A DNA stretch of 64,000 bases from Enterocloster bolteae (GCF_002234575.2 NZ_CP022464.2:434001-498000); one strand, 5' to 3'; positions 53,448-62,064 are shown, counted from the stretch's first letter. Program-made: numbers and translations. The notes: generated by a model not told the origin, from the sequence alone.

Positions 53448-54611
53448 CTACTTTGTTGCTTCAAATGTTGACAAGTACAGCGCTTTAAAAAGGGCTGTAT
53501 CGCTTGGAAACACGCTCCTCTGACGATTCAGCTTCCGGTATGTGGCGTTCAGGCTTTCGATTGCGTTCGTGGTATATATAACCTTGCGTACAGTCGTTGA
53601 AAACTTAAAGATGGGGACGATCGCGTCCCAGTTCTGGTGCCAGCTTTTCATGGAATTCGGGTACTTTTCTGACCATTTTTTTGTGCCCCGCTCCAAGGCT
53701 TCTAATGCCTTCTCTTCTGTTGGCGCCTGGTAAATCGTTTTGAGATCTGCCGCAAAGAGCTTACGGTCCTTGTCTGATACGTATTTTAACGTATTCCGCA
53801 CCTGATGGACAATGCACCTCTGGTATTCCGTCTTTGGAAAGGCAGCGGCTATCGCTTCCTTAATCCCTGTCAGTCCATCGGCACAGAGGAGCAGGATGTC
53901 TTTTACTCCACGGTTTTTTAAACCGTTCAGAACGGAAAGCCAGTACTTGGCACTCTCATTTTCGCCAACCTCGATGGTCAGAACCTCTTTTAAACCATCT
54001 GAATTAATCCCCAGTACAACATAGGCCGCCAGCTTACGGATCACGCCGTTATCCCGTACAGAATAGTGGATTGCATCGATATAAAGCACCGGATAGACAT
54101 CGGAAAGGGGGCGGTTCTGCCAGTCTTCAATCTGGGGCAGAAGCTTATCCGTCACATCCGAAATGAAGCCTTCGGAGGCCTCGAAGCCGTAGATATCCTC
54201 CAGTGTTTCCGAGATCTGCCGTGTTGTCATCCCTTTAGTGTACATGGATATGATCTTCTGATCGATATCAGAGATATCTTTCTGGCGTTTCTTTACCACC
54301 TGTGGTTCAAAGGTGGAGTTACGGTCCTGTGGGACTTCGACTTTCATGCTTCCATAGCTGCTATTCACCTGTTTGGTTTTATAGCCATTGCGATAGTCAT
54401 CGCAATCGGAACGTTCTGACTTGCGATAGCCAAGATGCTCGTCCATCTCGGATTCCATCATCTCTTTGATGGTACCGCCCAGTAGATCTTTGAGGGCATC
54501 CTGAATGTCCTGGGCAGATTCAATCTCATACTCCTCAAGAAGCTGCCGGATGATGTTTCGCTTTCCATCCGTCATTTGCACTTTGTGTACAGATTTCTTT
54601 TCTCTTGCCAT
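53448..54611 (-). CDS. IS256-family transposase, shortened by an amber codon
   Basis: A DDE transposase of 387 residues. The catalytic acids sit in DAIHYSVRDN, ADGLTGIKEAI and NAIESLNATYRKLNRQRS, all intact. The last codons read ATK, then TAG; the same frame continues for 25 more residues (starting WTMPIRNWGQVYGE, typical of the IS256 C-terminus) to a TAA at 53370-53372. A Lys (AAG) to amber (TAG) change is the likely origin. The catalytic core is complete, so activity is uncertain rather than excluded. A short hairpin (54626-54648) precedes the ribosome site on this strand. Confidence 0.92.
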   Translation of the reverse strand: MAREKKSVHKVQMTDGKRNIIRQLLEEYEIESAQDIQDALKDLLGGTIKEMMESEMDEHLGYRKSERSDCDDYRNGYKTKQVNSSYGSMKVEVPQDRNSTFEPQVVKKRQKDISDIDQKIISMYTKGMTTRQISETLEDIYGFEASEGFISDVTDKLLPQIEDWQNRPLSDVYPVLYIDAIHYSVRDNGVIRKLAAYVVLGINSDGLKEVLTIEVGENESAKYWLSVLNGLKNRGVKDILLLCADGLTGIKEAIAAAFPKTEYQRCIVHQVRNTLKYVSDKDRKLFAADLKTIYQAPTEEKALEALERGTKKWSEKYPNSMKSWHQNWDAIVPIFKFSTTVRKVIYTTNAIESLNATYRKLNRQRSVFPSDTALFKALYLSTFEATK

Positions 54612-54625
54612 AATAAAAAGGCCTC

Positions 54626-54648
54626 CTATGATTTTTATTTTATCATAG
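54626..54648 (-). promoter_or_regulatory. Hairpin next to the transposase ribosome site
   Basis: CTATGAT and ATCATAG, 9 bases apart, lie just before GGAGG. In a transcript entering from outside the element it would sit at the edge of the ribosome site; protective hairpins of this kind are known for other IS elements. Confidence 0.4.
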
Positions 54649-54668
54649 AAGACCTTATAAATCTTTAA

Positions 54669-54692
54669 TTACAGAAAAACTTTCACAGACTC
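54669..54692 (-). repeat. IS256-family right inverted repeat (IRR)
   Basis: Read on the minus strand it begins GAGTCTGTGAAAG and ends TCTGTAA. Confidence 0.8.
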
Positions 54693-54700
54693 CAAGCCGG
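54693..54700 (+). repeat. Target-site duplication, right copy
   Basis: CAAGCCGG directly after the right inverted repeat. It is also the 5' part of a hairpin stem (54694-54717), so the element landed inside that hairpin. Confidence 0.85.
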
Positions 54701-54717
54701 CCTGGATATGCTGGCTT
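54694..54717 (+). terminator. Hairpin at the IS insertion point, possible terminator of the two-component operon
   Basis: AAGCCGGC/GCTGGCTT (one G-U) with an 8-base loop. With the IS removed it would lie about 40 bases after the response-regulator stop. The T-run is weak (TTTAGATT). A second hairpin at 55386-55409 matches it at 19 of 24 positions. Confidence 0.5.
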
Positions 54718-54776
54718 TAGATTGTAGACAAACACAGTTTTTATAATTTGTTTATTCATATAGTGTATAAAAATAC

Positions 54777-54810
54777 AGGACACCAGATAATTCAAGCTAT
54801 CTGATGTCCT
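54777..54810 (-). terminator. Hairpin, possible minus-strand terminator
   Basis: A 13-bp stem with one mismatch (54777-54789 with 54798-54810). On the minus strand it is followed by GTATTTTTATA, which fits a terminator for the decayed minus-strand gene at 54811-55320. Confidence 0.5.
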
Positions 54811-55320
54811 CATTCTCTTCAAACCTTTTCTACACAAAGAATCCTTTCTTGGTTTTTTTGATATCAAATGCAATAAAGACGTATCAAAGAATGGTTCATT
54901 ATCGTTCTTTGTTATTGGTGAAAGTTTTTTCTACATATCGAAAGGAATCCTTATAGAGTAATAATCATTTCCATATAGCAATGAACCATATATCCAATCC
55001 CCGCTCTCTTATGGACTTAATTCCATAATCAGCGAAACTATAGGAAATGATATAGAAGTAAGAACTCTAAATCGACATTTATCTCGCAAGTTTCTCCTTC
55101 AGGATCCTTCTCTATTATCTGTATCTCTTGGGTACCTGTTTGAGTTACCACAACCAAACGATTTTTAGGTGGTGTGCCATTTATCAGTTTTATTGATTTC
55201 ACTTGCTTTCCAGTAATTAATTGCGCCAACCTCAGCGGCATCTAAATAAACCTTTCCCGAAGTATCAAAGTTCTTTATACAGATTTATAAATTTCCTCAC
55301 GCTTTATTTTCATCAATAAC
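54811..55320 (-). pseudogene. Decayed minus-strand coding remnant, unknown family
   Basis: No long frame is open here, but protein-like pieces appear in different minus-strand frames. A start with a strong ribosome site (GAGGAGGG) near 55318 gives MKIKREEIYKSV and then stops. Another frame continues KNFDTSGKVYLDAAEVGA. A third (55241-55038, 67 residues) contains PPKNRLVVVTQTGTQEIQII. Further pieces lie at 54840-55000 (YGNDYYSIRIPFDM). This is the pattern of a gene broken by several frameshifts and stops. I do not recognise the family. Confidence 0.35.
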
Positions 55321-55385
55321 CCTCCTCACAATTATTCATATCTAATAAACTTAGGCATATACCAGATGAACATGTCTACAGTCAA

Positions 55386-55409
55386 AAGCCAGCCCGGATG
55401 GACTGGCTT
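55386..55409. terminator. Second hairpin of the AAGCC type
   Basis: A perfect 7-bp stem AAGCCAG/CTGGCTT with a 10-base loop, similar to 54694-54717. A short T-run is present on the minus strand (CTTTTGAC). Its role is uncertain. Confidence 0.45.
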
Positions 55410-55419
55410 GTTCAACTGT

Positions 55420-55751
55420 AATTTTTAATCCCTGCTTTTTATGCAACTGGTGTAAAAACTTGCAAATGTTGTAAAAAAATCGCAATCATACAGGGAGGGG
55501 GACCAAAAACATCGAAAATATGGATATAAATATTGAAACAAGGTAAAAATTGTTGCGTATAAAAGAAAATAATATATATTATATCTGAATATTTAAATAA
55601 AAAGAAAATAATCACAGTTAAAAACACATCAAGAAACGCAAAAAAATCAGGACAAAACAGAAAAAAAGACAGCATAGAATATGATATTATTTCTAATAGA
55701 TAGAAGAAAAATAACAAAAAAATATACAAATTATATAAAGATGGGGGATAT
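55420..55751 (+). promoter_or_regulatory. AT-rich leader of the PfkB operon
   Basis: About 330 bases of very A/T-rich sequence with many A-tracts and no credible gene. TATGAT at 55680-55685 and TATTAT nearby are possible -10 boxes, but no convincing -35 box is present. The A-tracts could bend DNA or act as UP elements. The operon probably depends on an activator such as the AraC-type protein at 62063. Confidence 0.4.
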
Positions 55752-56843
55752 ATGGAGAGTAAGAAGATATTAGTGGCAGGTTCCATTGTATTGGATATTA
55801 TTCCGGAAGTATATATTCCGAAGGGACAGCCAATACCGGAAATATTCCTGAGCGAGGGTAAGACCACGGAATGTTCTTATACCCATATATATTTGGGTGG
55901 GGAAGTAGGGAATACAGGTCTGGGGTTAAAGAAGCTTGGATGTGATGTAAGACTGGTCAGTAAAATCGGGGATGATTCCGTAGGGGAAATTGTAAGGGAA
56001 ATCTTAAACCGCTATGACACAGATTATACTCTGATTGAAATGATGGGAGAACAGTCCTCGGCCAGTGTTGCCATCGCTTTGCCAGGTAAGGATAAAATGA
56101 CACTTCACAGCAGAGGGGCATCTCAGCTTTTTAAGGCGGCGGATATTACGGACGAGATGCTGGAAGGAGTGAAGCTGTTCCACTTTGGTTATCCTCCCAG
56201 CATGAAGTACCTGGTGGAAAATGAAGGTGAGGAGTTGGAGGACCTGTTAAAAAATGTAAAGTCTAAGGGAATCACCATATCCCTTGACATGAGTCTTCCT
56301 GACTTAAAGACATTTCTGGGTCATGTGAATTGGAGACCAATCCTGCAGCGGATACTGCCCTATGTGGACTTGTTTTTACCCAGCCTGGAAGAGAGCATTT
56401 TTTTCCTTCACAGGGAGGATTATGTTGAGATGGTGCGTAAGGCAGGGGCAAATAACCTTCTGGATTATATTGATGTAAGAGGAATGGCTGAGAAACTGGC
56501 GGATGAGCTTCTGGAAATGGGCGGGACTATAGTTATGCTGAAATGTGGTCATGAGGGAATGTACTTGAGAACAGCAGAGAAAGAGAGGTGGGGGAATATG
56601 GGAAAAGCCGCTCCGAACAGCCTGAACGGATGGTATGACAGGAAAATCTGGCAGAAACCAGTAAAGGTTAAACGGATTTTGTCCAGAACGGGAGCCGGCG
56701 ATATTGCAATAGCAGGTTTTTTGTCCTCGTTCCTGCATGAGGATAATGCAAAGACAGCTTTGGGAATAGCTGCATGGGCCGCATCTATCTGTATTCAATC
56801 ATATGATACCATTAGCGGCCTGTGCCCATTAAACGAGTTGTAA
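55752..56843 (+). CDS. PfkB family carbohydrate kinase
   Basis: A 363-residue ribokinase-like sugar kinase. The N-terminal glycine-rich motif lies in THIYLGGEVGNTGLGLKKLG, and the catalytic signature RTGAGDIAIAGFLSSF is near residue 318. The middle contains PYVDLFLPSLEES, a common PfkB feature. Members phosphorylate fructose, tagatose, ketodeoxy acids, adenosine and others. The aldolase and dehydrogenase downstream suggest a ketose substrate. It is the first gene of the operon and has GATGGGGG as ribosome site. Confidence 0.85.
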   Translation: MESKKILVAGSIVLDIIPEVYIPKGQPIPEIFLSEGKTTECSYTHIYLGGEVGNTGLGLKKLGCDVRLVSKIGDDSVGEIVREILNRYDTDYTLIEMMGEQSSASVAIALPGKDKMTLHSRGASQLFKAADITDEMLEGVKLFHFGYPPSMKYLVENEGEELEDLLKNVKSKGITISLDMSLPDLKTFLGHVNWRPILQRILPYVDLFLPSLEESIFFLHREDYVEMVRKAGANNLLDYIDVRGMAEKLADELLEMGGTIVMLKCGHEGMYLRTAEKERWGNMGKAAPNSLNGWYDRKIWQKPVKVKRILSRTGAGDIAIAGFLSSFLHEDNAKTALGIAAWAASICIQSYDTISGLCPLNEL

Positions 56844-56875
56844 AACAAAAGAGAAGGAGTAGGAGGTATTTCAAG

Positions 56876-58225
56876 ATGAAAAAAGGTTTGGCAAAAGTAA
56901 CAGCAATAGGACTATGTGTATCAATGCTCATTTCCTTGGCAGGGTGTTCCGGCGGAGGCGGCTCTGCTACTACGGACAAGGCAGCTGAAAAGGCGGCAGA
57001 AGCAGTAACGGATAAAAATATTCAGAGTGAAGCGGAGGGAACACAGGAACCCATAGAGCTGACATACTGGTATTGGGAAGACGAGCAGGGGACAATAGAG
57101 AACATGCTTAAAGATAAGTGGGAGGCCTATGCAGGAGATCGGATTAAGGTGAATTTTGAATCCGTACCGTCATCTAGTTTCCATGATAAGCTCATAACGG
57201 CCATAAGCACGGGAACAGGACCAGATGTGTTTATCTGTAAACCAATGTGGGCTCCGGAACTGTATGGAATGGGCGGTCTGATGAATATGGAAGACGTGTT
57301 TGAGGGATGGGAGTATGCAGATGAAGTGGATGACTTTATGCTGGAGCAAATGAGGGCAGGATTGGATAAGCTGTACTTGTATCCCCGGACCACCATTGTA
57401 ATGTATTTGTATTGCCGCAAGTCAATGTTCGAGAAGGCCGGAATTGATTATCCTAAAACTGTGGATGAATTCTTTGATGCCTGTGAGAAACTGACTGTGG
57501 ACACGGACGGGGACGGCAAAACAGATCAGTATGGATTTGGTATGCGCGGCGGTAACGGCGGCCATTACATGTGGTCATCCTTTGTATTCAGCGCATTGAA
57601 GGGTAAGGATTATTATGATGCAGAGGGCAAGGCTTCACTGGCTGATGCGAAACTGGCTGAGATGAACCAAAAGTACATTGATCTGTATCAAAATGGTTAT
57701 GTGCCTCCGTCAGCAATTACGGACGGATTCAGTGAAGTTCTAACTAATTTTAAATCAGGTGTCACAGCTATGCTGTATCATCATATTGCATCCATTACAA
57801 CCATAAAGGAAACCTTTGGTGATGATTTTGAGGTGATACCTGTTCCCACTGGGGAGAGCGGTCAGGCATTTGGGTGTCAGGAGATGACCGGATGGGCTAT
57901 TAATCCCAATTCTAAGAACCTGGAGGCAGCGGAGGAGTTTGTGAAATGGGCGTCTTCACCTGAGATTCACGATGTGCGGTGTGAGAAGCTGCAGCAGGTA
58001 CCGTTTATGTCTTCCGTCCAGGCATTGGACAAGTATAAGAATGATCAGGCGTATAAGGTATCTATGGATAATATGCTTTCTGCCCATACATTACCTGTAG
58101 GGCCTGAAATTACTACTTATACAGAAGAGATGTGGGCACAGACATTCCAGAGGGCCCTGATGGGAGAACTGAGCAGCATGGAGATGCTGGAACAGCTGGA
58201 CAAGTGTCTGAACGGAGAAATGTAG
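56876..58225 (+). CDS. CUT1 sugar ABC transporter substrate-binding lipoprotein
   Basis: A 449-residue binding lipoprotein with lipobox SLAGC followed by a Gly-rich linker (SGGGGS). The family 1 binding fold shows ELTYWYWEDEQGTIENMLKDKWE and DVFICKPMWAPELY, and the conserved aromatic/Asp pattern VDTDGDGKTDQYGFGMRG, which resembles a calcium loop (DTDGDGKTD). ATG 56876 is behind AGGAGGT. The substrate is unknown; genes around it suggest a polyol or ketose. Confidence 0.87.
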   Translation: MKKGLAKVTAIGLCVSMLISLAGCSGGGGSATTDKAAEKAAEAVTDKNIQSEAEGTQEPIELTYWYWEDEQGTIENMLKDKWEAYAGDRIKVNFESVPSSSFHDKLITAISTGTGPDVFICKPMWAPELYGMGGLMNMEDVFEGWEYADEVDDFMLEQMRAGLDKLYLYPRTTIVMYLYCRKSMFEKAGIDYPKTVDEFFDACEKLTVDTDGDGKTDQYGFGMRGGNGGHYMWSSFVFSALKGKDYYDAEGKASLADAKLAEMNQKYIDLYQNGYVPPSAITDGFSEVLTNFKSGVTAMLYHHIASITTIKETFGDDFEVIPVPTGESGQAFGCQEMTGWAINPNSKNLEAAEEFVKWASSPEIHDVRCEKLQQVPFMSSVQALDKYKNDQAYKVSMDNMLSAHTLPVGPEITTYTEEMWAQTFQRALMGELSSMEMLEQLDKCLNGEM

Positions 58226-58251
58226 TATTAAGACCATGAGAGGGTGAGCGT

Positions 58252-59169
58252 ATGAATCGGGGAAAAGCAGCCGGAAAAAGGTGCAGGAAATCAGACATTT
58301 ATATTCCCATCATATTGTTGATGCCGGCATTTCTGCTGGTGGTGGGAGTTATTATTTATCCAATCTGCTATGCGGTTGGACTCAGTTTCCAATATTATAA
58401 ATTGACGGATTATGTAAACCGACAGTTTATCGGTTTAGAAAACTACATATCTGTCTGGAGGAATGAGACCTTTCTGGCTTCCCTGGGAAATACGGTAAAA
58501 TGGGTAGGGATAACAGTGGCCTGTCAGTTCCTGTTTGGACTGGTGCTGGCCATGATCCTGAATGTCCCATTCCGGGGCAGGGGCATCATCCGTTCTATTA
58601 CGCTGATGCCCTGGGTTACTCCGGGTGTGGTGATTGCACTTATGTGGGTTTGGATTTATAACGGTAATTTTGGTGTCCTGAACAAATGTCTGACATCCTT
58701 AGGCATCATAAGCAAAAACATCCCTTGGCTGGGGTCTTCCCAGACGGCGCTGTACAGCCAGATTGTAACTATGATATGGCAGGGAATTCCCTTCTTTGCC
58801 ATTATGATACTGGCAGCACTGCAGACCATATCCGCAGACCTGTATGAGGCTGCGGATATAAGCGGGGCCAATTCATGGCAAAAATTCCTGTATATAACAC
58901 TGCCGGAGCTGATGCCTACAATTATAACTACCTGCATGCTGAGAATTATCTGGGTGTTTAATAATGTAGAAGTACTTTATCTTATGACGGGAGGGGGACC
59001 AGGACACAGTTCCATGACCGTGTCCCTTGTAGCCTATATCAAGGCGCAGAAATCCCTGGATTTCGGACAGGGATCCACCATAGCAATCTATGGTACTTTG
59101 TTTATGATTCTTTTTATGACCATATATTTAAAGTTGACGAGGCGGGGGGATGAAGATGAAAAGGACTAA
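58252..59169 (+). CDS. CUT1 ABC transporter permease 1
   Basis: A 305-residue permease with about six membrane helices and the EAA loop YEAADISGANSWQKFLYITLPELMP (about residues 199-223). It begins 26 bases after the binding protein and overlaps permease 2 by 20 bases. It belongs to the MalF/UgpA group. Confidence 0.9.
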   Translation: MNRGKAAGKRCRKSDIYIPIILLMPAFLLVVGVIIYPICYAVGLSFQYYKLTDYVNRQFIGLENYISVWRNETFLASLGNTVKWVGITVACQFLFGLVLAMILNVPFRGRGIIRSITLMPWVTPGVVIALMWVWIYNGNFGVLNKCLTSLGIISKNIPWLGSSQTALYSQIVTMIWQGIPFFAIMILAALQTISADLYEAADISGANSWQKFLYITLPELMPTIITTCMLRIIWVFNNVEVLYLMTGGGPGHSSMTVSLVAYIKAQKSLDFGQGSTIAIYGTLFMILFMTIYLKLTRRGDEDEKD

Positions 59170-59986
59170 AAGAATTCAAAAGCTTGTAATGCTTATTCCG
59201 CTTCTCCTGATTGTATGCTTTGTGATATTTCCTTATATATGGACATTCCTGACGTCCATAAAGCCTACGGATGAACTGTATACAACCAACATAAAAATCC
59301 TGCCCAGGGAAACGACCTTTCAGAATTATGTAACGCTATTTACGAGTACGGATTTCCTTGCCAGTATGTTTCACAGTATCGTTATTGCAGTCATAACCAG
59401 CTGTATCTCCATGCTTGTATCATCCATGGCATCCTATGCCTTTGCCAGATACCGGTTTAGGGGAAAGAATCTGGCACTCAGCGGTATCCTGCTGTTATAC
59501 ATGTTTCCGTCGGTCCTGTACCTGACTCCGCTATTTGTGGTGTTTAATAAATTGAAGCTCATAGGTTCTCCTGTTGCGTTGGTAGTTTCATACTGTACAT
59601 TTACCATACCCTTCAGCATATGGCTCCTTACCTCATACATGAAGAGCATCCCTCTGGAACTGGAGGAGGCAGGAAAGATAGACGGAGCCAATGTCCCCCA
59701 GCTGTTATATTATGTGGTAATGCCGCTTCTGAAACCTGGACTTATCGCTACAGGTACCTACGTGTTCATCAATTCTTGGAATGAATATTTATTTGCGGTC
59801 ATGTTCACCACTTCCAATAACAGGACACTCCCTGTCTCGCTGGCATCCCTGGTAGGAGAGTACGACCTGAGATGGGACATTATATCAGCAGGAGCAGTGG
59901 CAGCCATGATTCCTGTGGTTATCCTGTTCATGTTCATACAGAAGAACCTGGTGGCAGGTCTGACTGCCGGTTCAGTAAAGGGGTAA
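59150..59986 (+). CDS. CUT1 ABC transporter permease 2
   Basis: A 278-residue permease of the MalG/UgpE group: ELEEAGKIDGANVPQLLYYVVMPLLKP is the EAA loop, and the C-terminus ends AGLTAGSVKG. ATG 59150 or 59156 may be used. No ATP-binding gene follows, which is common where one MsmK-like ATPase serves several CUT1 systems; a candidate is at 27411. Confidence 0.9.
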   Translation: MKMKRTKRIQKLVMLIPLLLIVCFVIFPYIWTFLTSIKPTDELYTTNIKILPRETTFQNYVTLFTSTDFLASMFHSIVIAVITSCISMLVSSMASYAFARYRFRGKNLALSGILLLYMFPSVLYLTPLFVVFNKLKLIGSPVALVVSYCTFTIPFSIWLLTSYMKSIPLELEEAGKIDGANVPQLLYYVVMPLLKPGLIATGTYVFINSWNEYLFAVMFTTSNNRTLPVSLASLVGEYDLRWDIISAGAVAAMIPVVILFMFIQKNLVAGLTAGSVKG

Positions 59987-59988
59987 AA

Positions 59989-61026
59989 ATGAAGAATCAA
60001 GCAGCATTTTTGGTTGATAAACAGAGATTAGAGCTTATGGATTGTGATATGCCGTCCGTATCGGATACGGATGTGCTGGTTGAAGTGGCCCATGTGGGAA
60101 TCTGCGGAAGTGATATGCATATATTTGAGGATCCGCATTACGCGGTAAAGGATATAAAACTTCCGGTGGTGCTGGGCCATGAATGTGCCGGACGTGTGGC
60201 AGCAGTTGGAAAAAGTGTAAAAGGAATCATACCAGGTGACCGCGTTGCTCTGGAACCAGGTGTTCCCTGCGGCAGTTGTGAGTTCTGCATGGGCGGCCGG
60301 TATAACCTGTGTCCTGATGTACGGTTTCTGGGAGCACGTCCATGGCTGAATGGGGCATTCAGCCGTTATGTCAGCCATCCCGCCAGATGGACGTTCAGGT
60401 TGCCTGATGCAATGGACACAGTGGAGGGGGCGCTTCTGGAACCACTTGTGGTAGGAATGCATGCAGTAGACAGGGCAAATCTCAGGACAGGTCAGTCTGT
60501 GCTGATACTGGGGGCCGGTTGCATTGGCCTGATGACATTGGAGGCATGTCTGGCCAGAGGAATTACAAATGTGACTATGTCAGATTTATATGAAAACAGG
60601 CTTGATATGGCCGGTACCATAGGCGCCAGGCATGTGGTCAATTCATCAGAAGAGGATATTATATCACGATCCGCACAGATAACAGCCAACAGAGGATATG
60701 ACGTAATATTTGAAACCGCGGGAAGCCAGAAAACAGCCGCACTGACAGCGGATCTGGTGAAACGTGGAGGAAAGATTGTAATGGTAGGGAATGTGTTCGG
60801 GGAAACACCTTTTAACTTTTTCAAGACAAATTCAAAAGAGGCAGACATACTGGGAGTATTTCGCTACCGAAACCTGTATCCGGCAGCCATAGAGCTTTGC
60901 AGCGAAGGACAGGCAGAGCCTAAAAAGATAGTGACCAATTATTTTGAGTTTGAGAAGATACAGGCAGCTATGGAGTATGCCATCACACAAAAACAGGAAG
61001 CTGTTAAAACCGTGATTCGGATGTAG
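59989..61026 (+). CDS. Zinc-dependent polyol-type dehydrogenase (MDR family)
   Basis: A 345-residue medium-chain dehydrogenase. The catalytic zinc site shows CGSDMHIFE and GHECAG. The structural zinc cysteines are CGSCEFCMGGRYNLC (about residues 94-108). The Rossmann motif is VLILGAGCIGL (about residue 170). The sequence resembles sorbitol/xylitol or L-threonine dehydrogenases. In this operon it probably oxidises a polyol to a ketose with NAD. ATG 59989 is behind AAAGGGG; the frame from 59872 is a shadow of permease 2. Confidence 0.88.
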   Translation: MKNQAAFLVDKQRLELMDCDMPSVSDTDVLVEVAHVGICGSDMHIFEDPHYAVKDIKLPVVLGHECAGRVAAVGKSVKGIIPGDRVALEPGVPCGSCEFCMGGRYNLCPDVRFLGARPWLNGAFSRYVSHPARWTFRLPDAMDTVEGALLEPLVVGMHAVDRANLRTGQSVLILGAGCIGLMTLEACLARGITNVTMSDLYENRLDMAGTIGARHVVNSSEEDIISRSAQITANRGYDVIFETAGSQKTAALTADLVKRGGKIVMVGNVFGETPFNFFKTNSKEADILGVFRYRNLYPAAIELCSEGQAEPKKIVTNYFEFEKIQAAMEYAITQKQEAVKTVIRM

Positions 61027-61046
61027 AAAGACGAGGGTAGGGATAT

Positions 61047-61964
61047 ATGTATACAGATGTGAAAACGATATTGGATGACGCATCCAGAAATAATTACGGC
61101 GTATTGGCTGCGTCTGCCATTAATCTGGAATTGGCAAGAGGATTGATTGCAGCCGCAGACGAACTCCAGTCACCATTAATCATTCTCATGGGCCAGATGC
61201 AGATGACCAAACATGCCAGAGCAGATGTGATGGTGCCTCTCATAAGGACGCTGGCAGAGGAGACCAATGTTCCTGTGGCCCTGATTCTGGACCACGGAAG
61301 GGACTGGGAGGTCATTACACATGCATACAGAAACGGTTTTTCCTCCATCATGATTGATGCTTCCGCTTATGAGATGGAAGAAAACATCAGAAGGACAAAG
61401 AAAGTCATAGAAATGTGCCATCCTCAGGGAGTGGCAGTGGAAGCAGAACTGGGACATGTTGGACAGGCAGCACTGGGAGATCAGACCGATGATTCCTGCT
61501 ATACACGGCCTGAGGATGTTACGGAGTTCCTGAATCAGACCCGTGCTGACTGCCTTGCTATTGCCTGCGGTACAGCCCATGGACAGTACCCCAAGGGGGT
61601 TACACCTGAGATTCGTTTTGATATCATAAGGGCTGTCAAAAAGGTGACGGATGTGCCCATCGCACTTCATGGCGGTTCGGGTTCCGGGGATGAAAATATT
61701 AAAAAGGCAGTGGAAGCAGGCATCAACAAAGTTAATATCTGCACAGAGATATTTAACTATGTCCGCGATGAAATCAGGAAGACGCTGGAGCAGACACCTG
61801 AGATTGACCTGTTAAGCCTGATGTCCCGGACCGAGCAGGCAGCTAAAGAGATTGGTAAACATTTTATATGCCTGACCGGATCTCAGGGAAAGGCAGCTAA
61901 TTTCCAGAGAAAGTCAGCCTTTCAGTACGGCTTTGCACAGACAGAGACAGACGGGGGCGAATAG
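61047..61964 (+). CDS. Class II (zinc) fructose/tagatose-bisphosphate-type aldolase
   Basis: A 305-residue aldolase. The zinc and catalytic motifs of the GatY/KbaY/FbaA family are intact: ILDHGRDWE (His and catalytic Asp), EAELGHVG, CGTAHGQY and ALHGGSGSG. The family cleaves ketose phosphates to dihydroxyacetone phosphate and an aldehyde. With the PfkB kinase it could act on a ketose 1- or 1,6-phosphate; the exact substrate cannot be read from sequence alone. It is the last gene of the operon. Confidence 0.88.
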   Translation: MYTDVKTILDDASRNNYGVLAASAINLELARGLIAAADELQSPLIILMGQMQMTKHARADVMVPLIRTLAEETNVPVALILDHGRDWEVITHAYRNGFSSIMIDASAYEMEENIRRTKKVIEMCHPQGVAVEAELGHVGQAALGDQTDDSCYTRPEDVTEFLNQTRADCLAIACGTAHGQYPKGVTPEIRFDIIRAVKKVTDVPIALHGGSGSGDENIKKAVEAGINKVNICTEIFNYVRDEIRKTLEQTPEIDLLSLMSRTEQAAKEIGKHFICLTGSQGKAANFQRKSAFQYGFAQTETDGGE

Positions 61965-62029
61965 GGGGAAGAATTAACAAAAGCAGCCCCAAAGAGAAAA
62001 CGAAAATATCATAATGAAGGAAAGTAGAC

Positions 62030-62064
62030 AAGGGTGGAACCAATATTCGGGGTTTTCCACCCTT
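62030..62064. terminator. Hairpin between the aldolase and the convergent AraC gene
   Basis: A perfect 10-bp stem AAGGGTGGAA/TTCCACCCTT (62030-62039 with 62055-62064). The T-run is weak on both sides; it probably serves both convergent genes. Confidence 0.65.

Larger units (their letters stand above)
53209..54692 (-). mobile_element. IS256-family insertion sequence, complete (1484 bp)
   Basis: Bounded by imperfect inverted repeats (53209-53232 and 54692-54669; 18 of 24 positions match, beginning GAGTNTGTGAA) and flanked by an 8-bp direct repeat CAAGCCGG at 53201-53208 and 54693-54700, the size expected for IS256 elements. It contains one transposase gene on the minus strand. A 12-bp hairpin with one mismatch (53257-53268 with 53279-53290) near the left end could block transcripts entering the element. 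The unchanged target duplication suggests a fairly recent insertion. Confidence 0.93.

Noticed and set aside
53275..53523. An 82-codon plus-strand frame at the left end of the IS
   Set aside because: It is antisense to the transposase C-terminus and lies inside the element.
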